Part shown: one piece after another, positions 8,636 to 18,242 of the stretch | Position numbering within the stretch: the first letter of the stretch is position 1 | How the letters are laid out: each line of letters starts with the position of its first letter | From: Alphaproteobacteria bacterium | GTDB lineage: Bacteria; Pseudomonadota; Alphaproteobacteria; Rhodobacterales; Rhodobacteraceae | DNA: 64,000 nucleotides | Reading direction: 5' to 3' | Assembly (NCBI GenBank): GCA_030424865.1 | Contig: JAUHVR010000011.1 | Span: 62,001 to 126,000, forward strand | Position numbers and translations under genes: made by a program | Notes under the pieces: model-generated | What the model saw: the letters and a program-made list of their open reading frames with translations, nothing else | Databases searched by the model: none | What the model was told of the DNA's origin: nothing

Positions 8636-9486
8636 ACGACTTCATCCTCGATGGTGTTGCGCAGGGTGCCGATGGTGTTCACCTCGACCTCAACCACATC
8701 GCCGGGAACCAGATAACGGGGCGGGTCGAACCGCGCGCCTGCGCCGGTCGGCGTGCCGGTGACAATGATATCGCCAGGCTGCAGCGTCATGAAGGTCGAG
8801 ATGTATTCGATCTCGCGCCGGATCGGGAACATCATACGGGACAGCACATCGTCCTGGCGGACTTCGCCGTTGACGCGGGTGATGATCCGCGCTTCATCCA
8901 GCTGCGCGGGATCGGTGAACGGGACCAGCCATGGCCCGATTGCGCCCGAGCGGTCCCAGTTCTTGCCTTGCGTGACGTTGAACTTGGCGTGGCGCACCCA
9001 GTCACGGATCGTGCCTTCGTTGCAGATGGTCAGGGCCGCAATGTGGTCATAGGCGTCTTCCTGTGCGATGCGCCGCCCGGCCTTGCCGATCACAATCGCC
9101 ACTTCGCCCTCGTAGTCGAGCGTGTGGTTTTCCGGCGGACGGATCAGGGGTTGGCCATGACCGGTAAAGCCGCTGGCAAACCGCGGGAAAAGCGACATGT
9201 ATTTCGGCTGGGCGCTGCCATCTTTGTATTCCGCGTTCCGGTCGGGGAAGTTGACCCCCACGCAGAGGATACGGGGCGCATTGGGCAGAACCATCTCGAA
9301 CTGCACATCGGTATGTGTGTCGGGCTTGCCAGCGGCAGCCTCTTCAAGCGCCCCGAGCCCGTCGGCCTTGATCACATCAAGAAGTGTGGGCCAGTCGGGA
9401 AAAGCCTCGTTCAGGGCGATCATGCCGGTGTCGGTGACCGCGCCGTAAAAAGTTTCGCCCGCTGACGAATAGGTTGCAAACCGCAT
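8632..9486 (-). CDS. hpaG: HpaG-type isomerase/decarboxylase (FAH family)
   Basis: A 284-residue FAH-superfamily enzyme. In the homoprotocatechuate route the HpaG activity decarboxylates 5-oxopent-3-ene-1,2,5-tricarboxylate. The metal ligands are in 'HTLDYEGEVAIVIGKAGRRI', with 'CNEGTIRDWVRHAKFNVTQGKNWD' and 'DIIVTGTPTGAGARF' further on. E. coli HpaG is a fused tandem of two such domains; here there is one domain, as in bacteria with a single-domain decarboxylase, and the isomerase step is probably covered by the separate gene at 14317. It lies between gabD (3-base gap) and hpaH (4-base overlap). Confidence 0.85.
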   Translation of the reverse strand: MRFATYSSAGETFYGAVTDTGMIALNEAFPDWPTLLDVIKADGLGALEEAAAGKPDTHTDVQFEMVLPNAPRILCVGVNFPDRNAEYKDGSAQPKYMSLFPRFASGFTGHGQPLIRPPENHTLDYEGEVAIVIGKAGRRIAQEDAYDHIAALTICNEGTIRDWVRHAKFNVTQGKNWDRSGAIGPWLVPFTDPAQLDEARIITRVNGEVRQDDVLSRMMFPIRREIEYISTFMTLQPGDIIVTGTPTGAGARFDPPRYLVPGDVVEVEVNTIGTLRNTIEDEVV

Positions 9487-9489
9487 GGT

Positions 9490-10961
9490 TTATGCCTCCT
9501 CTGCAGGGTCGATACCGCCCATGCAGATATATTTGATTTCAAGATAGTCATCGAGCCCGTGGCGAGAGCCCTCGCGACCCAGACCCGAAAGTTTGACGCC
9601 GCCAAAGGGGGCCTCGGCGGTCGAGATAAGCCCGGTGTTCACCCCGACCATGCCGTAATCAAGCGCCTCGGAGACTCGCCAGACGCGGGCATGATCGCGG
9701 CTGTAGAAATAAGAGGCGAGACCGAATTCGGTGTCATTGGCCGCCGCGACCACCTCTGCTTCGGTTTCGAAGCGAAAGAGCGGCGCAACGGGGCCAAAGG
9801 TTTCTTCCGAAGCAACGGCCATGTCCGAGGTCACACCGGTCAGGATCGTTGGTTCAAAGAAGGTGCCCCCCAGCTCAAGCGGCTTGCCGCCCAAAGCCAG
9901 TTGCGCGCCCTTGGACGTCGCATCGGCCACGTGTTCCGCAACCTTATCTACCGCCGCTTCATCAATCAGCGGGCCAAAAACAACGCCGTCGTCAAACCCG
10001 TTGCCCGTGGGAAGGGTGCTGACTTTGGCCGCAAGTTTCTGGGCGAAGGCATCATAGATCCCTGCCTGCACATAGATGCGATTGGCGCAGACGCAGGTCT
10101 GACCATTGTTGCGGAACTTCGCGATCACCGCGCCCTCGACTGCCGCATCGAGATCGGCATCGTCAAACACGATGAAAGGCGCGTTGCCGCCCAGTTCCAG
10201 CCCCAGTTTCTTGATCGTTGGCGCGCATTGCGCGTAAAGCTGCGCGCCCACCTCGGTAGAGCCGGTGAAGGTCAGCTTGCGCACAACCGGGCTGTCGGTC
10301 AACGCGCGACCGATCTCGCGGGAGGGCCCGGTCAGAACCGAGAAAAGCCCGGCTGGAAGGCCCGCCTCGTCGGCAAGCACCGACAGCGCCATTGCCGAGA
10401 ATGGGGTCTGCGCGGCCGGTTTCAGCACCATCGCGCAGCCAGCGGCCAGCGCGGGGCCGGCCTTGCGCGTGATCATGGCATTGGGGAAGTTCCACGGCGT
10501 GATCGCAGCGACGACACCGATGGGCTGTTTGACCGAGAGGATGCGCTTGTCCGGCGCGTGGCCGGGCGTGATGTCGCCATAGGCCCGGCGCGCCTCTTCG
10601 GCGAACCATTCGATGAACGAAGCGCCATAGGCGATCTCGCCCCGCGCCTCGGCCAGGGGTTTGCCCTGTTCGGCGGTCAGGATCTGCGCAAGATCTTCCT
10701 GATGCGTCATCATCAGTTCGAACCAGCGCCGCAGGATGGCGCTGCGCTCTTTCGCGGTGCGCGCCGCCCAGACTGCCTGCGCCGTGGCGGCGGTGGCGAT
10801 GGCCTCTTCGGCCTCCGCCGCACCCAGTGAAGGCACATGGCCAAGCACTGCGCCGGTCGCCGGGTTGGTCACGGGGATCCCGTCTGCATCCGCCTCGATC
10901 CAGCGGTCACCAACCCGTGCCGCCTGCCGCAGCAGGTCGGGGCGTTTCAATCCGGCCAACG

Positions 10962-10965
<4 letters not shown>
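9490..10965 (-). CDS. gabD: succinate-semialdehyde dehydrogenase, NAD(P)-dependent
   Basis: A 491-residue aldehyde dehydrogenase that oxidises succinic semialdehyde, the product of HpaI, to succinate for the TCA cycle. The coenzyme site is '[22 protein letters not shown]' (part) and '[10 protein letters not shown]'; the general base Glu is in '[20 protein letters not shown]' and the catalytic Cys in '[13 protein letters not shown]'. The last motif is typical of the GabD subgroup. ATG 10965 overlaps the stop of the dioxygenase gene at 10962 by 4 bases; upstream in-frame codons fall inside that gene. Its presence makes the operon a complete route to central metabolism. Confidence 0.9.
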
Positions 10966-11945
<980 letters not shown>

Positions 11946-11954
11946 TTGGGCCTC

Positions 11955-12809
11955 CTATTGAACCGGGAAGATGACGTTGGTCTGGCCAGTGCCGGATGAG
12001 GGGAAGTATTCGGTCACGACTTCGCATTTGGCGTCGTATTTGTCCCATCCCAGCGCACCGTAGAGCATCGCCGTGTCGTGCATGCTGCCTTCGCCACAGC
12101 AGAATTCAGCATATTCGGGCAGCATCTTGAGGAAGGTCGCGTGATCCCCGCGCTTCCACATGTCGAGCACATGAAGGTCCATCTGCCGGTTGAATTCGGA
12201 ACTGATGGTGAAGGTGCCGTTGTTGGCGGCATAGTCCTTGTTCGGCCATATCTTGTGGCTGAGCGAACCCGAAGCCACCAGCAGCACCTTGCTGTCAGAA
12301 GCCTCGACCGCCGCGCGGATCGCCTCGCCAACGATACGGCTTTCGTCATGGCCATGCACCGTGCACCAGGCGGCGATAGAGACCACCTTCATCTCATGGG
12401 CGCGGGACATGAACCGCATGGGCACCAGGCTGCCGTATTCCAGCTCCAAGCTGTCCAGGTGATGCGCGAGTGTATAGGCGCCACGCTCGCTTGCCTCGGC
12501 GGCGATGGCGTCGCCCAAAGCCGGGTTGCCCTCGTATTCATAGGGCATGTTCTGGATGAACTGCGGGAATTCGTTAGAGGTAAAAAGCCCCTCGAACCGG
12601 CTGTTGGCATTGATGTGAAAGCCAGCATTGATGACCCAATGGGTGTCACAGATCACCACGGTGTCAGCGCCCAGGGCCTTGGCCCGGTTGGCAATCTCAA
12701 AGTGCCCGTCGATCGCGCCCTGACGTTTGCCCTTCACGGGGCCGTCCTGCTCGGACATCAGCATCGTGGGCACGTGTGTGCATTTGGCGGCTAAAACGAT
12801 CTCTCCCAT
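11955..12809 (-). CDS. hpaD: type III (LigB-family) 3,4-dihydroxyphenylacetate 2,3-dioxygenase
   Basis: A 284-residue member of the LigB/HpcB family, the enzyme type used by E. coli for ring cleavage of homoprotocatechuate to 5-carboxymethyl-2-hydroxymuconic semialdehyde. Fe(II)-site segments are 'AAKCTHVPTMLMSE' near residue 12 and 'VVICDTHWVINAGFH' near residue 55, with 'AHHLDSLELEYGSLVPMRF' and 'LLVASGSLSHKIW' further on. The fold is unrelated to the VOC dioxygenase encoded next to it. Its ATG shares one base with the hpaE stop (TGATG), so it is translationally coupled. Confidence 0.92.
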   Translation of the reverse strand: MGEIVLAAKCTHVPTMLMSEQDGPVKGKRQGAIDGHFEIANRAKALGADTVVICDTHWVINAGFHINANSRFEGLFTSNEFPQFIQNMPYEYEGNPALGDAIAAEASERGAYTLAHHLDSLELEYGSLVPMRFMSRAHEMKVVSIAAWCTVHGHDESRIVGEAIRAAVEASDSKVLLVASGSLSHKIWPNKDYAANNGTFTISSEFNRQMDLHVLDMWKRGDHATFLKMLPEYAEFCCGEGSMHDTAMLYGALGWDKYDAKCEVVTEYFPSSGTGQTNVIFPVQ

Positions 12810-14320
12810 CAGAGCGCTCCCAGTTTGGTGATTTTGTGCTGGCCGGTCGCGAAACCGATGTTCTTTTGCTCCATGTAGAACTCGAAGGACCAGTCCCCGC
12901 CGTCGCGGCCGATGCCGCTGGCCTTGACCCCACCGAAAGGCGTGGGCAGGTGGCGCACGTTTTCCGAGTTCACCCAGATCATCCCGGCTTCCAGCTTGTC
13001 GGTGAAACGCAGGGCGCGGGTCAGATCGTTGGTCCAGACATAGCCGGTCAGGCCGTAAGGGATGTCATTGGCGATCTGCAGCGCCTCTTCCTCTGTGCTG
13101 AAGGGGATCGAGGTCAGGACCGGGCCAAAGATCTCTTCCTGGGCAATGCGCATCTGGTTGTTGGCGTTCGTGAACAGCGTCGGGCGAACGAAATAGCCCG
13201 CATCGCCCACCGTGACGCCGCCAGCGGCAACGGTCGCGCCGTCTTCTTTGGCGATGTCAAAATAGCTGGTCACCTTGTTGAAGTGCTCTTCGGTCACCAA
13301 CGGTCCGATTTCCGTCGCCGGGTCCAGCGGGTGGCCGACCTTGATGTTGTTGACACGCTCGACCAGTTTGGCTTCGAACTCTTCGCGGATCGTGTCCTGC
13401 ACCAAAAGGCGCGAGGACGACGTGCAGCGCTCGCCATTGATCGAGTAGATCATGAAGATCACCGCATCCAGCGCCCGGTCCAGATCGGCATCGTCAAAGA
13501 CGATGACCGGGTTCTTGCCGCCCAGTTCCAGGTGGTTGCGTTTCAGCGTATCGGCGCCTTGCTTGGTGATCAGGCTGCCGGTGCGGCTTTCGCCGACAAA
13601 TGCAATGGCCTTGATCAACGGATGTTCGCACAGCGCCTTGCCCGCGCCTTCGCCGAACCCGTTGACGGTGTTGAGAACGCCGGGAGGCAGGCCTGCCTCT
13701 TCGGCGATCTCGACCAGCAAGCGCGCCGTCAAGGGAGAGGCTTCGGCGGGCTTGTGGACAACCGTGCAACCTGCGGCCAGAGCCGGGGCAATTTTCCAGG
13801 TCGACAGCATGAAGGGCGTGTTCCACGGCGTGATGACGCCAACCGGGCCAATCGGCACGCGCGTGGTGACGTTCATCAAAGTGGGCGATTTCAGGTGCTG
13901 GCCATCACGGGCCTGCACAACCTGATCCGCAAAATACCGGAAATTCTCTGCCCCGCGCAGCGCGGCCTTGGACATGAATTTGTAGGCCTGCCCGGTGTCC
14001 CAGCATTCGCACAGCGCGATTTCCTCGGCACGGGCCTCGATGCCTTCGGCAATGCCGATCAGGACTTTGCGCCGCTGGGTCGCGGGCATGTCGCGCCATT
14101 CGGCAAATGCAGCATGCGCAGCCTTGGCAGCAGCGTCGATGTCTTCGGTGGTCCCATGGGCGACATCACAGATCACCGATGTGTCGACCGGAGAGGTGGA
14201 TTGGAACGTGCCGGCGCTGCCAGCCACATCCTGTCCTGCGATGCGGTTCAGAATGCCAGTGTCCCGGAACCGGGCGAGATACCCGTCAAGTTTGGCAATA
14301 TTGTCGTCTAGTGCGGTCAT
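12809..14320 (-). CDS. hpaE: 5-carboxymethyl-2-hydroxymuconate semialdehyde dehydrogenase
   Basis: A 503-residue aldehyde dehydrogenase that oxidises the ring-fission semialdehyde to 5-carboxymethyl-2-hydroxymuconate with NAD. Seen are 'VGVITPWNTPFMLSTWKIAP' (coenzyme domain), '[19 protein letters not shown]' with the general base Glu, and 'INGERCTSSSRLLVQ' with the catalytic Cys; this Cys loop and the 'FYMEQKNIGFATGQHKI' tail are characteristic of HpaE. It overlaps the isomerase gene by 4 bases upstream and hpaD by 1 base downstream. The assignment is strong on both motif and context. Confidence 0.93.
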   Translation of the reverse strand: MTALDDNIAKLDGYLARFRDTGILNRIAGQDVAGSAGTFQSTSPVDTSVICDVAHGTTEDIDAAAKAAHAAFAEWRDMPATQRRKVLIGIAEGIEARAEEIALCECWDTGQAYKFMSKAALRGAENFRYFADQVVQARDGQHLKSPTLMNVTTRVPIGPVGVITPWNTPFMLSTWKIAPALAAGCTVVHKPAEASPLTARLLVEIAEEAGLPPGVLNTVNGFGEGAGKALCEHPLIKAIAFVGESRTGSLITKQGADTLKRNHLELGGKNPVIVFDDADLDRALDAVIFMIYSINGERCTSSSRLLVQDTIREEFEAKLVERVNNIKVGHPLDPATEIGPLVTEEHFNKVTSYFDIAKEDGATVAAGGVTVGDAGYFVRPTLFTNANNQMRIAQEEIFGPVLTSIPFSTEEEALQIANDIPYGLTGYVWTNDLTRALRFTDKLEAGMIWVNSENVRHLPTPFGGVKASGIGRDGGDWSFEFYMEQKNIGFATGQHKITKLGAL

Positions 14321-14718
14321 GATGTGCCTCTGGCTTGGCCCGACAGGCGGGCATGGATTGGCGTGTCCTTCCAGCTGAGCTCCGGGTCGATCACCCGGAT
14401 TTCAAGCGAAAGGGCAAAGTGTGGGGTCGAGAGTGGGCCGCTGAGTTCCGCTTGCGCGGCGGCAAACAGTGCGTCACCTGCCGCCTTCAGTTCTGCGGTG
14501 CTGCGCCCTGCCCCGACGCTGAGCGTCATGGCGAGAAAATCGTTCTCGGGATGCCCGTCAGCGACGATGGCGTGGTCCGCCTTGTGCGCGCGAACACGAA
14601 TGCCTGCGTTGGGGAAAGTATCGCTTTCCAACATCACCTGGTGCAGCGCGCGGCAGATCCCGGCCATATCAGCCCGACGCTCTAGCGTCGGAGAATAGTC
14701 GATGGACAGATGCGGCAT
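14317..14718 (-). CDS. hpaF: 5-carboxymethyl-2-hydroxymuconate delta-isomerase
   Basis: A 133-residue member of the 4-oxalocrotonate tautomerase superfamily, CHMI type. The residue after the initiator Met is proline ('MPHLSIDYSPTLE'), the catalytic base in this family. The C-terminal repeat of the fold is present ('STPHFALSLEIRVIDPELSWK'). It converts 5-carboxymethyl-2-hydroxymuconate to the oxo-enoate form used by HpaG. It is the first gene of the hpa operon, and its start is 23 bases from a palindromic operator. Confidence 0.9.
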   Translation of the reverse strand: MPHLSIDYSPTLERRADMAGICRALHQVMLESDTFPNAGIRVRAHKADHAIVADGHPENDFLAMTLSVGAGRSTAELKAAGDALFAAAQAELSGPLSTPHFALSLEIRVIDPELSWKDTPIHARLSGQARGTS

Positions 14719-14740
14719 GAATCACTCCCTTGTCTGAAGC

Positions 14741-14752
14741 ATAACATGTTAA
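14741..14752. promoter_or_regulatory. HpaR operator candidate, copy 1
   Basis: ATAACATGTTAA contains the perfect palindrome TAACATGTTA (14742-14751). An identical 12-mer lies 34 bases away, centre to centre. This copy is 22-34 bases upstream of the isomerase start and is positioned to block the hpa operon promoter. MarR-family HpaR is known to bind two sites in the divergent hpaG-hpaR region of E. coli. Confidence 0.75.
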
Positions 14753-14774
14753 ATAAAACGGCACTTGTCAATCC

Positions 14775-14786
14775 ATAACATGTTAA
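14775..14786. promoter_or_regulatory. HpaR operator candidate, copy 2
   Basis: This is a second exact copy of ATAACATGTTAA (palindrome 14776-14785). It lies 28-40 bases upstream of the hpaR start codon, consistent with autorepression of hpaR. Two identical sites in the same orientation in a 96-base gap argue strongly against chance. Confidence 0.75.
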
Positions 14787-14814
14787 TCATTGTGGATTTA
14801 AGACGGAGATCCTT

Positions 14815-15288
14815 ATGACAGCCGACGCACACAAAAACCGCGCCTTGCGCACCACGGACCGGTCCCTGCCCATTGCCCTGCTGCGCGCACGCGAAAAGGT
14901 CATGGAGCGCTACAGACCTTTGCTGCAAAAACATGACCTGACGGAACAGCAATGGCGCGTGATCCGTGTGCTGGAGGAAACTCCGGGGCTTGATATGGGC
15001 GCGCTTTCGGTTGCGGCCAACATTCTCGCCCCGTCGCTATCCCGCATGACAAAATCGCTCGAAGTGCGCGGGCTGCTGGATATGCGCCGCACGCCCGGGG
15101 ATGGCCGGCGCGCCAGCCTGTCCCTGACGCCAAAGGGCATGGCCCTCATCCAGGCCATCGCACCGGAAAGCGCAGCAGTCAGCGCCGAGATCGAAGCCCG
15201 GGTCGGCCCCGACCGGGTCAGGGCCATTCTGGACGAACTGGACAATCTGATCCGCGATCTGGACGGCCCGAACGGCACAGGCGACTAG
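14815..15288 (+). CDS. hpaR: homoprotocatechuate operon regulator HpaR (MarR family)
   Basis: A 157-residue MarR-type repressor. The winged helix spans about residues 40-105: 'LTEQQWRVIRVLEE', 'MGALSVAANILAPSLSRMTK', 'DMRRTPGDGRRASLSLTPKG'. The N-terminal 'SLPIALLRAREKVMERYRP' matches the HpaR subgroup. HpaR represses homoprotocatechuate genes until a hydroxyphenylacetate-type inducer binds. ATG 14815 has a GGAG site 8 bases upstream. It is divergent from the hpa operon with two palindromic operators between. A 28-base tandem duplication starts within its last codons. Confidence 0.92.
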   Translation: MTADAHKNRALRTTDRSLPIALLRAREKVMERYRPLLQKHDLTEQQWRVIRVLEETPGLDMGALSVAANILAPSLSRMTKSLEVRGLLDMRRTPGDGRRASLSLTPKGMALIQAIAPESAAVSAEIEARVGPDRVRAILDELDNLIRDLDGPNGTGD

Positions 15289-15328
15289 CTTCGTGCAAAA
15301 CGGCGCAGGCGACTAGCTTCGTGCAAAG
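15273..15328. repeat. 28-base tandem duplication over the hpaR stop codon
   Basis: Bases 15273-15300 and 15301-15328 match at 26 of 28 positions and abut exactly. The unit contains the last codons of hpaR and its stop (GGCGACTAG), so the second copy lies in the untranslated 3' region. It looks like a recent replication-slippage event; no function is apparent. Confidence 0.85.
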
Positions 15329-15410
15329 AGCTGCGTTCCGGCCCAGCGGCCGGAGGACGACGGTGCCCGCGCCATCGGCTTGCATCAGACCGCTGATCCG
15401 CAGGGCGTTG

Positions 15411-15605
15411 TCAGGCCTCTGACTTCGATGCAGCGGCAAAGGCCTCGGTCAGTATGGCGCGGTCGCCGATGTGATTGGCCAGGATCAAGACCAGACGGGC
15501 ATTGAGTGCCGTGCTGGCTTCATCGCTCAGCCCTTCATGAGCGCCGAGCAACTCGGCGTAGAACCCGTCCGGATCGGGGATGTTGGGGTCGGTGTTGAGG
15601 GCCAT
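15411..15605 (-). CDS. DUF2783 domain protein
   Basis: A 64-residue acidic helical protein starting at ATG 15605 ('MALNTDPNIPDPDGFYAE'). The pattern of an N-terminal 'PDPDGFYAELL', a middle 'LSDEASTALNARLVLILANH' and 'IGD' matches DUF2783, a small family usually encoded next to FAD-dependent aromatic monooxygenases. Its biochemical role is not known to me; a partner or chaperone for the monooxygenase is a guess from neighbourhood. It follows the monooxygenase gene with a 4-base gap and ends its operon. The in-frame extension to 15686 overlaps that gene and is rejected. Confidence 0.8.
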   Translation of the reverse strand: MALNTDPNIPDPDGFYAELLGAHEGLSDEASTALNARLVLILANHIGDRAILTEAFAAASKSEA

Positions 15606-15609
15606 TGGA

Positions 15610-17226
15610 TCAATCCTTTCCGAGCGCGCGGGACACAGCAGCGGCAATTGCGGGCTCGTCAAAGGACGGCCATCGCCCGGCCACATGCTGATCGGGGCGG
15701 ATCAGGTAGACAGCGCCCTTCGCGGCTCCAAGATACCTATCCATGATATCGCCATCCGCAGGCACACTCAGGCCGCGCAGCGCCAGCCCCTCGGCCTCGA
15801 TCTGGTCGGGCACCCCGACACCGACGCCGAGCAGCACGAAGTCCCCACCCAGATGATCCAGAAGAAACCCGTCCCCCAAAGGCGCATCCGGGCATGGCGC
15901 ACCGGGGCGTGTGCGTGCCGGACCATCCGGCAGCGCATCGGGGCTGTTGAGCGGCAGGCCGTCATAGACGCAGGGTACCGACAAGCGTCCGGAATTGACC
16001 AGTGGGCGGGCGAAAGCGTGGTGTTCCGCCAGATCCAGAACCGCGTTGCGGAACACGTGGCTGATCTTTGATTTCGGCGTGATGAAGTCCGTCGAGCGCG
16101 AAGAGTTCAGGATGTTCTCATCCGCGCCGTGGCGACGTTCGACATCATAGCTGTCCAGCAGGCTTTCCGGCGCGGTGCCGTTCAGAACAAGCCCCAGCTT
16201 CCAACCCAGATTATCCACATCCTGGATGCCCGAATTGGCCCCCCGCGCCCCGAAAGGCGACACCTGATGTGCCGCATCACCGGCAAAGATCACCCGTCCG
16301 TGGCGGAACTGCGTCATCCGGCGACACTGGAAAGTGTAGATCGAGGTCCAGACAAGATCGTAATCCACATCCGGCCCCAGCATGGCGTCAAGGCGGCGGC
16401 GGATGTTTTCCTCTTTCAGTTCTTCCTTGCGGTCGATGTCCCAGCCCAGCTGAAAGTCTATCCGCCACACGCCGTCGGGCTGTTTGTGCAAAAGCGCCGA
16501 GTCGCCCGATTTGAAATGCGGTTCGAACCAGAACCAGCGCTCGGTCGGGAAATCCGCCTTCATGGTGATGTCGGCGATCAGGAAATTGTCCTCGAACACC
16601 CGACCCTCGAAATCGAGGCTCATCATCTTGCGCAACGGGCTGGAGGCCCCGTCACAGCCGATCAGCCAGTCGGCTTCGATCTGATAGGGACCATCCGGCG
16701 TGGTGATGTCGATCACGACGTGATCGTCTTTCACATCGACCGTGTCCACCCGGTTCTTGCCGCGCAAATCGATGGGCGCTCCCTGGGCCTGTGCCTCGCG
16801 CACACGTTCGACAAGGAACCTCTCGAAATGGGGTTGTTGCAGGTTGATGAAGGCCGGGTTGCGGTGGCCGTCTTCGGGCAGCAGATTGAACTCGTAGATC
16901 TGCCGGTCGTCATGGAAGACCTTGCCGACGTTCCACAAGACACCCTTGTCGATCATCGGCTGACCGCACCCGTACCGATGCGCGATCTCCAGCGTCCGTT
17001 TCGCGAAACAGATCGCACGGCTGCCTTGACCCACACCTTCGTGGTCGTCGAGCAGAACAACCGGGATGCCCTGAAGCCCAAGATCAAGCGCCGTGGCCAC
17101 CCCGATCGGGCCGCCGCCCATCACCACGACCGGATGGCGCACCGGCCCGCCGGTGGCGTCCTGATCGGCGGATCGCTCGTACGGATAAAGTTTGAAGGCA
17201 AGCTGATAACGGTCGTCAAGTGGCAT
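15610..17226 (-). CDS. FAD-dependent aromatic monooxygenase (PHBH/MhpA family)
   Basis: A 538-residue group A flavoprotein hydroxylase. The N-terminal dinucleotide fold is 'PVVVMGGGPIGVATALDLG' near residue 33, 'WLIGCDGASSPLRKMM' near 190 is the DG motif, and 'VIFAGDAAHQVSPFGARGAN' near 320 is the GD motif that binds FAD ribose. A thioredoxin-like C-terminal region follows, as in MhpA. Such enzymes hydroxylate phenols using NAD(P)H and oxygen. The substrate is not readable. No two-component HpaBC was found here, so this may be the ring hydroxylase that supplies a catechol. The MBL gene is upstream and the DUF2783 gene downstream. Confidence 0.85.
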   Translation of the reverse strand: MPLDDRYQLAFKLYPYERSADQDATGGPVRHPVVVMGGGPIGVATALDLGLQGIPVVLLDDHEGVGQGSRAICFAKRTLEIAHRYGCGQPMIDKGVLWNVGKVFHDDRQIYEFNLLPEDGHRNPAFINLQQPHFERFLVERVREAQAQGAPIDLRGKNRVDTVDVKDDHVVIDITTPDGPYQIEADWLIGCDGASSPLRKMMSLDFEGRVFEDNFLIADITMKADFPTERWFWFEPHFKSGDSALLHKQPDGVWRIDFQLGWDIDRKEELKEENIRRRLDAMLGPDVDYDLVWTSIYTFQCRRMTQFRHGRVIFAGDAAHQVSPFGARGANSGIQDVDNLGWKLGLVLNGTAPESLLDSYDVERRHGADENILNSSRSTDFITPKSKISHVFRNAVLDLAEHHAFARPLVNSGRLSVPCVYDGLPLNSPDALPDGPARTRPGAPCPDAPLGDGFLLDHLGGDFVLLGVGVGVPDQIEAEGLALRGLSVPADGDIMDRYLGAAKGAVYLIRPDQHVAGRWPSFDEPAIAAAVSRALGKD

Positions 17227-17263
17227 TGTCGATCCTCCCCGATCGATGTGCTATCGCGACCTC

Positions 17264-18214
17264 TCAGCCCTGCAGGGCCTCCCACATCTCAAGGTCGCGC
17301 TGGTCGGTCCAGATGCGCGGATGAGCGATCCCGCGTGCCTCGTCATACGCGCGGGCCACGTTGAACGGCAAGCAATGTTCGTAGATCGCATAGTCCTTGA
17401 ACTTGGGATCGCAGGCATCGCGCACGGCATCCCAGGCATCCTTGAGCGAGCCGCCCTTGGCCGCAATCGGCTTTACCGCCTCATAGGTGCTGTCGACAAA
17501 ATCGCGCGTATTGGCCAGCGCGGCATCGACCATTTCGCGCCCGACCAACGCGTCGCCGCGCCCAGGCGCGATGAACTCGGGGTCATAGGCCTTCACGTTG
17601 TCCAGGGTCTGCCCCCACTCTTCGAAGTGACCATCGCCGCAGTAACAGGCAGAGTGATATTCGACGATATCCCCGGTGAACATCGTCGCCGCATCCGGCA
17701 CCCAGATCACGCTGTCGCCGGCGGTATGGGCGCGACCGATCTGTTTGATCACCACCTTGCGCTGCCCAAGATAGACGGTCATTTCGTCCTTGAACGTCGT
17801 TGTCGGCCAGGTCAGGCCCGGGATACTTTCGTGCCCTTCGAACAGACGCGGGAAGCGCTGGAATTCGCTGTCCCAATCTTCTTGACCACGCTCGACCACC
17901 ATGGAACGGGCCGTGTCGGACATGATGATCTGATCCGCCCCGAAAGCCGAGGCCCCAAGCACGCGCACCGCGTGATAATGGGTCAGAACCACATGGCTGA
18001 TCGGCTTGTCCGTGACGGTACGCACGCAGTCGATGACCTTTTGCGCCAGGCGTGGGGTTGCCTGCGCTTCGACGATCATCACGCTGTCATCGCCGATGAT
18101 CACACCCGAGTTCGGATCCCCTTCGGCGGTGAAGGCGTAAAGCCCTTCACCGATTTCGGTGAAGGACGTCTTCTTCTCGGACATGTCCCCTTGGGACGCA
18201 AAGGCCTTGGCCAT
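17264..18214 (-). CDS. metallo-beta-lactamase-fold hydrolase
   Basis: A 316-residue MBL-fold protein starting at ATG 18214 with AGGA 8 bases upstream. The metal motif is degenerate: 'HVVLTHYHAVRVLGASAF' has THYHAVR where the family has HxHxDH. Later elements are 'GRAHTAGDSVIWVPD' (His, metal) and 'TMFTGDIVEYHSAC' (Asp). Loss of the Asp-His pair suggests one metal site is altered. The gene sits in an operon with the FAD monooxygenase, where such proteins are thought to act on ring-derived esters or thioesters. The reaction is unknown. Confidence 0.75.
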   Translation of the reverse strand: MAKAFASQGDMSEKKTSFTEIGEGLYAFTAEGDPNSGVIIGDDSVMIVEAQATPRLAQKVIDCVRTVTDKPISHVVLTHYHAVRVLGASAFGADQIIMSDTARSMVVERGQEDWDSEFQRFPRLFEGHESIPGLTWPTTTFKDEMTVYLGQRKVVIKQIGRAHTAGDSVIWVPDAATMFTGDIVEYHSACYCGDGHFEEWGQTLDNVKAYDPEFIAPGRGDALVGREMVDAALANTRDFVDSTYEAVKPIAAKGGSLKDAWDAVRDACDPKFKDYAIYEHCLPFNVARAYDEARGIAHPRIWTDQRDLEMWEALQG

Positions 18215-18242
18215 GTTGGTTCCTCTCTCGGTATTCGGTTTC

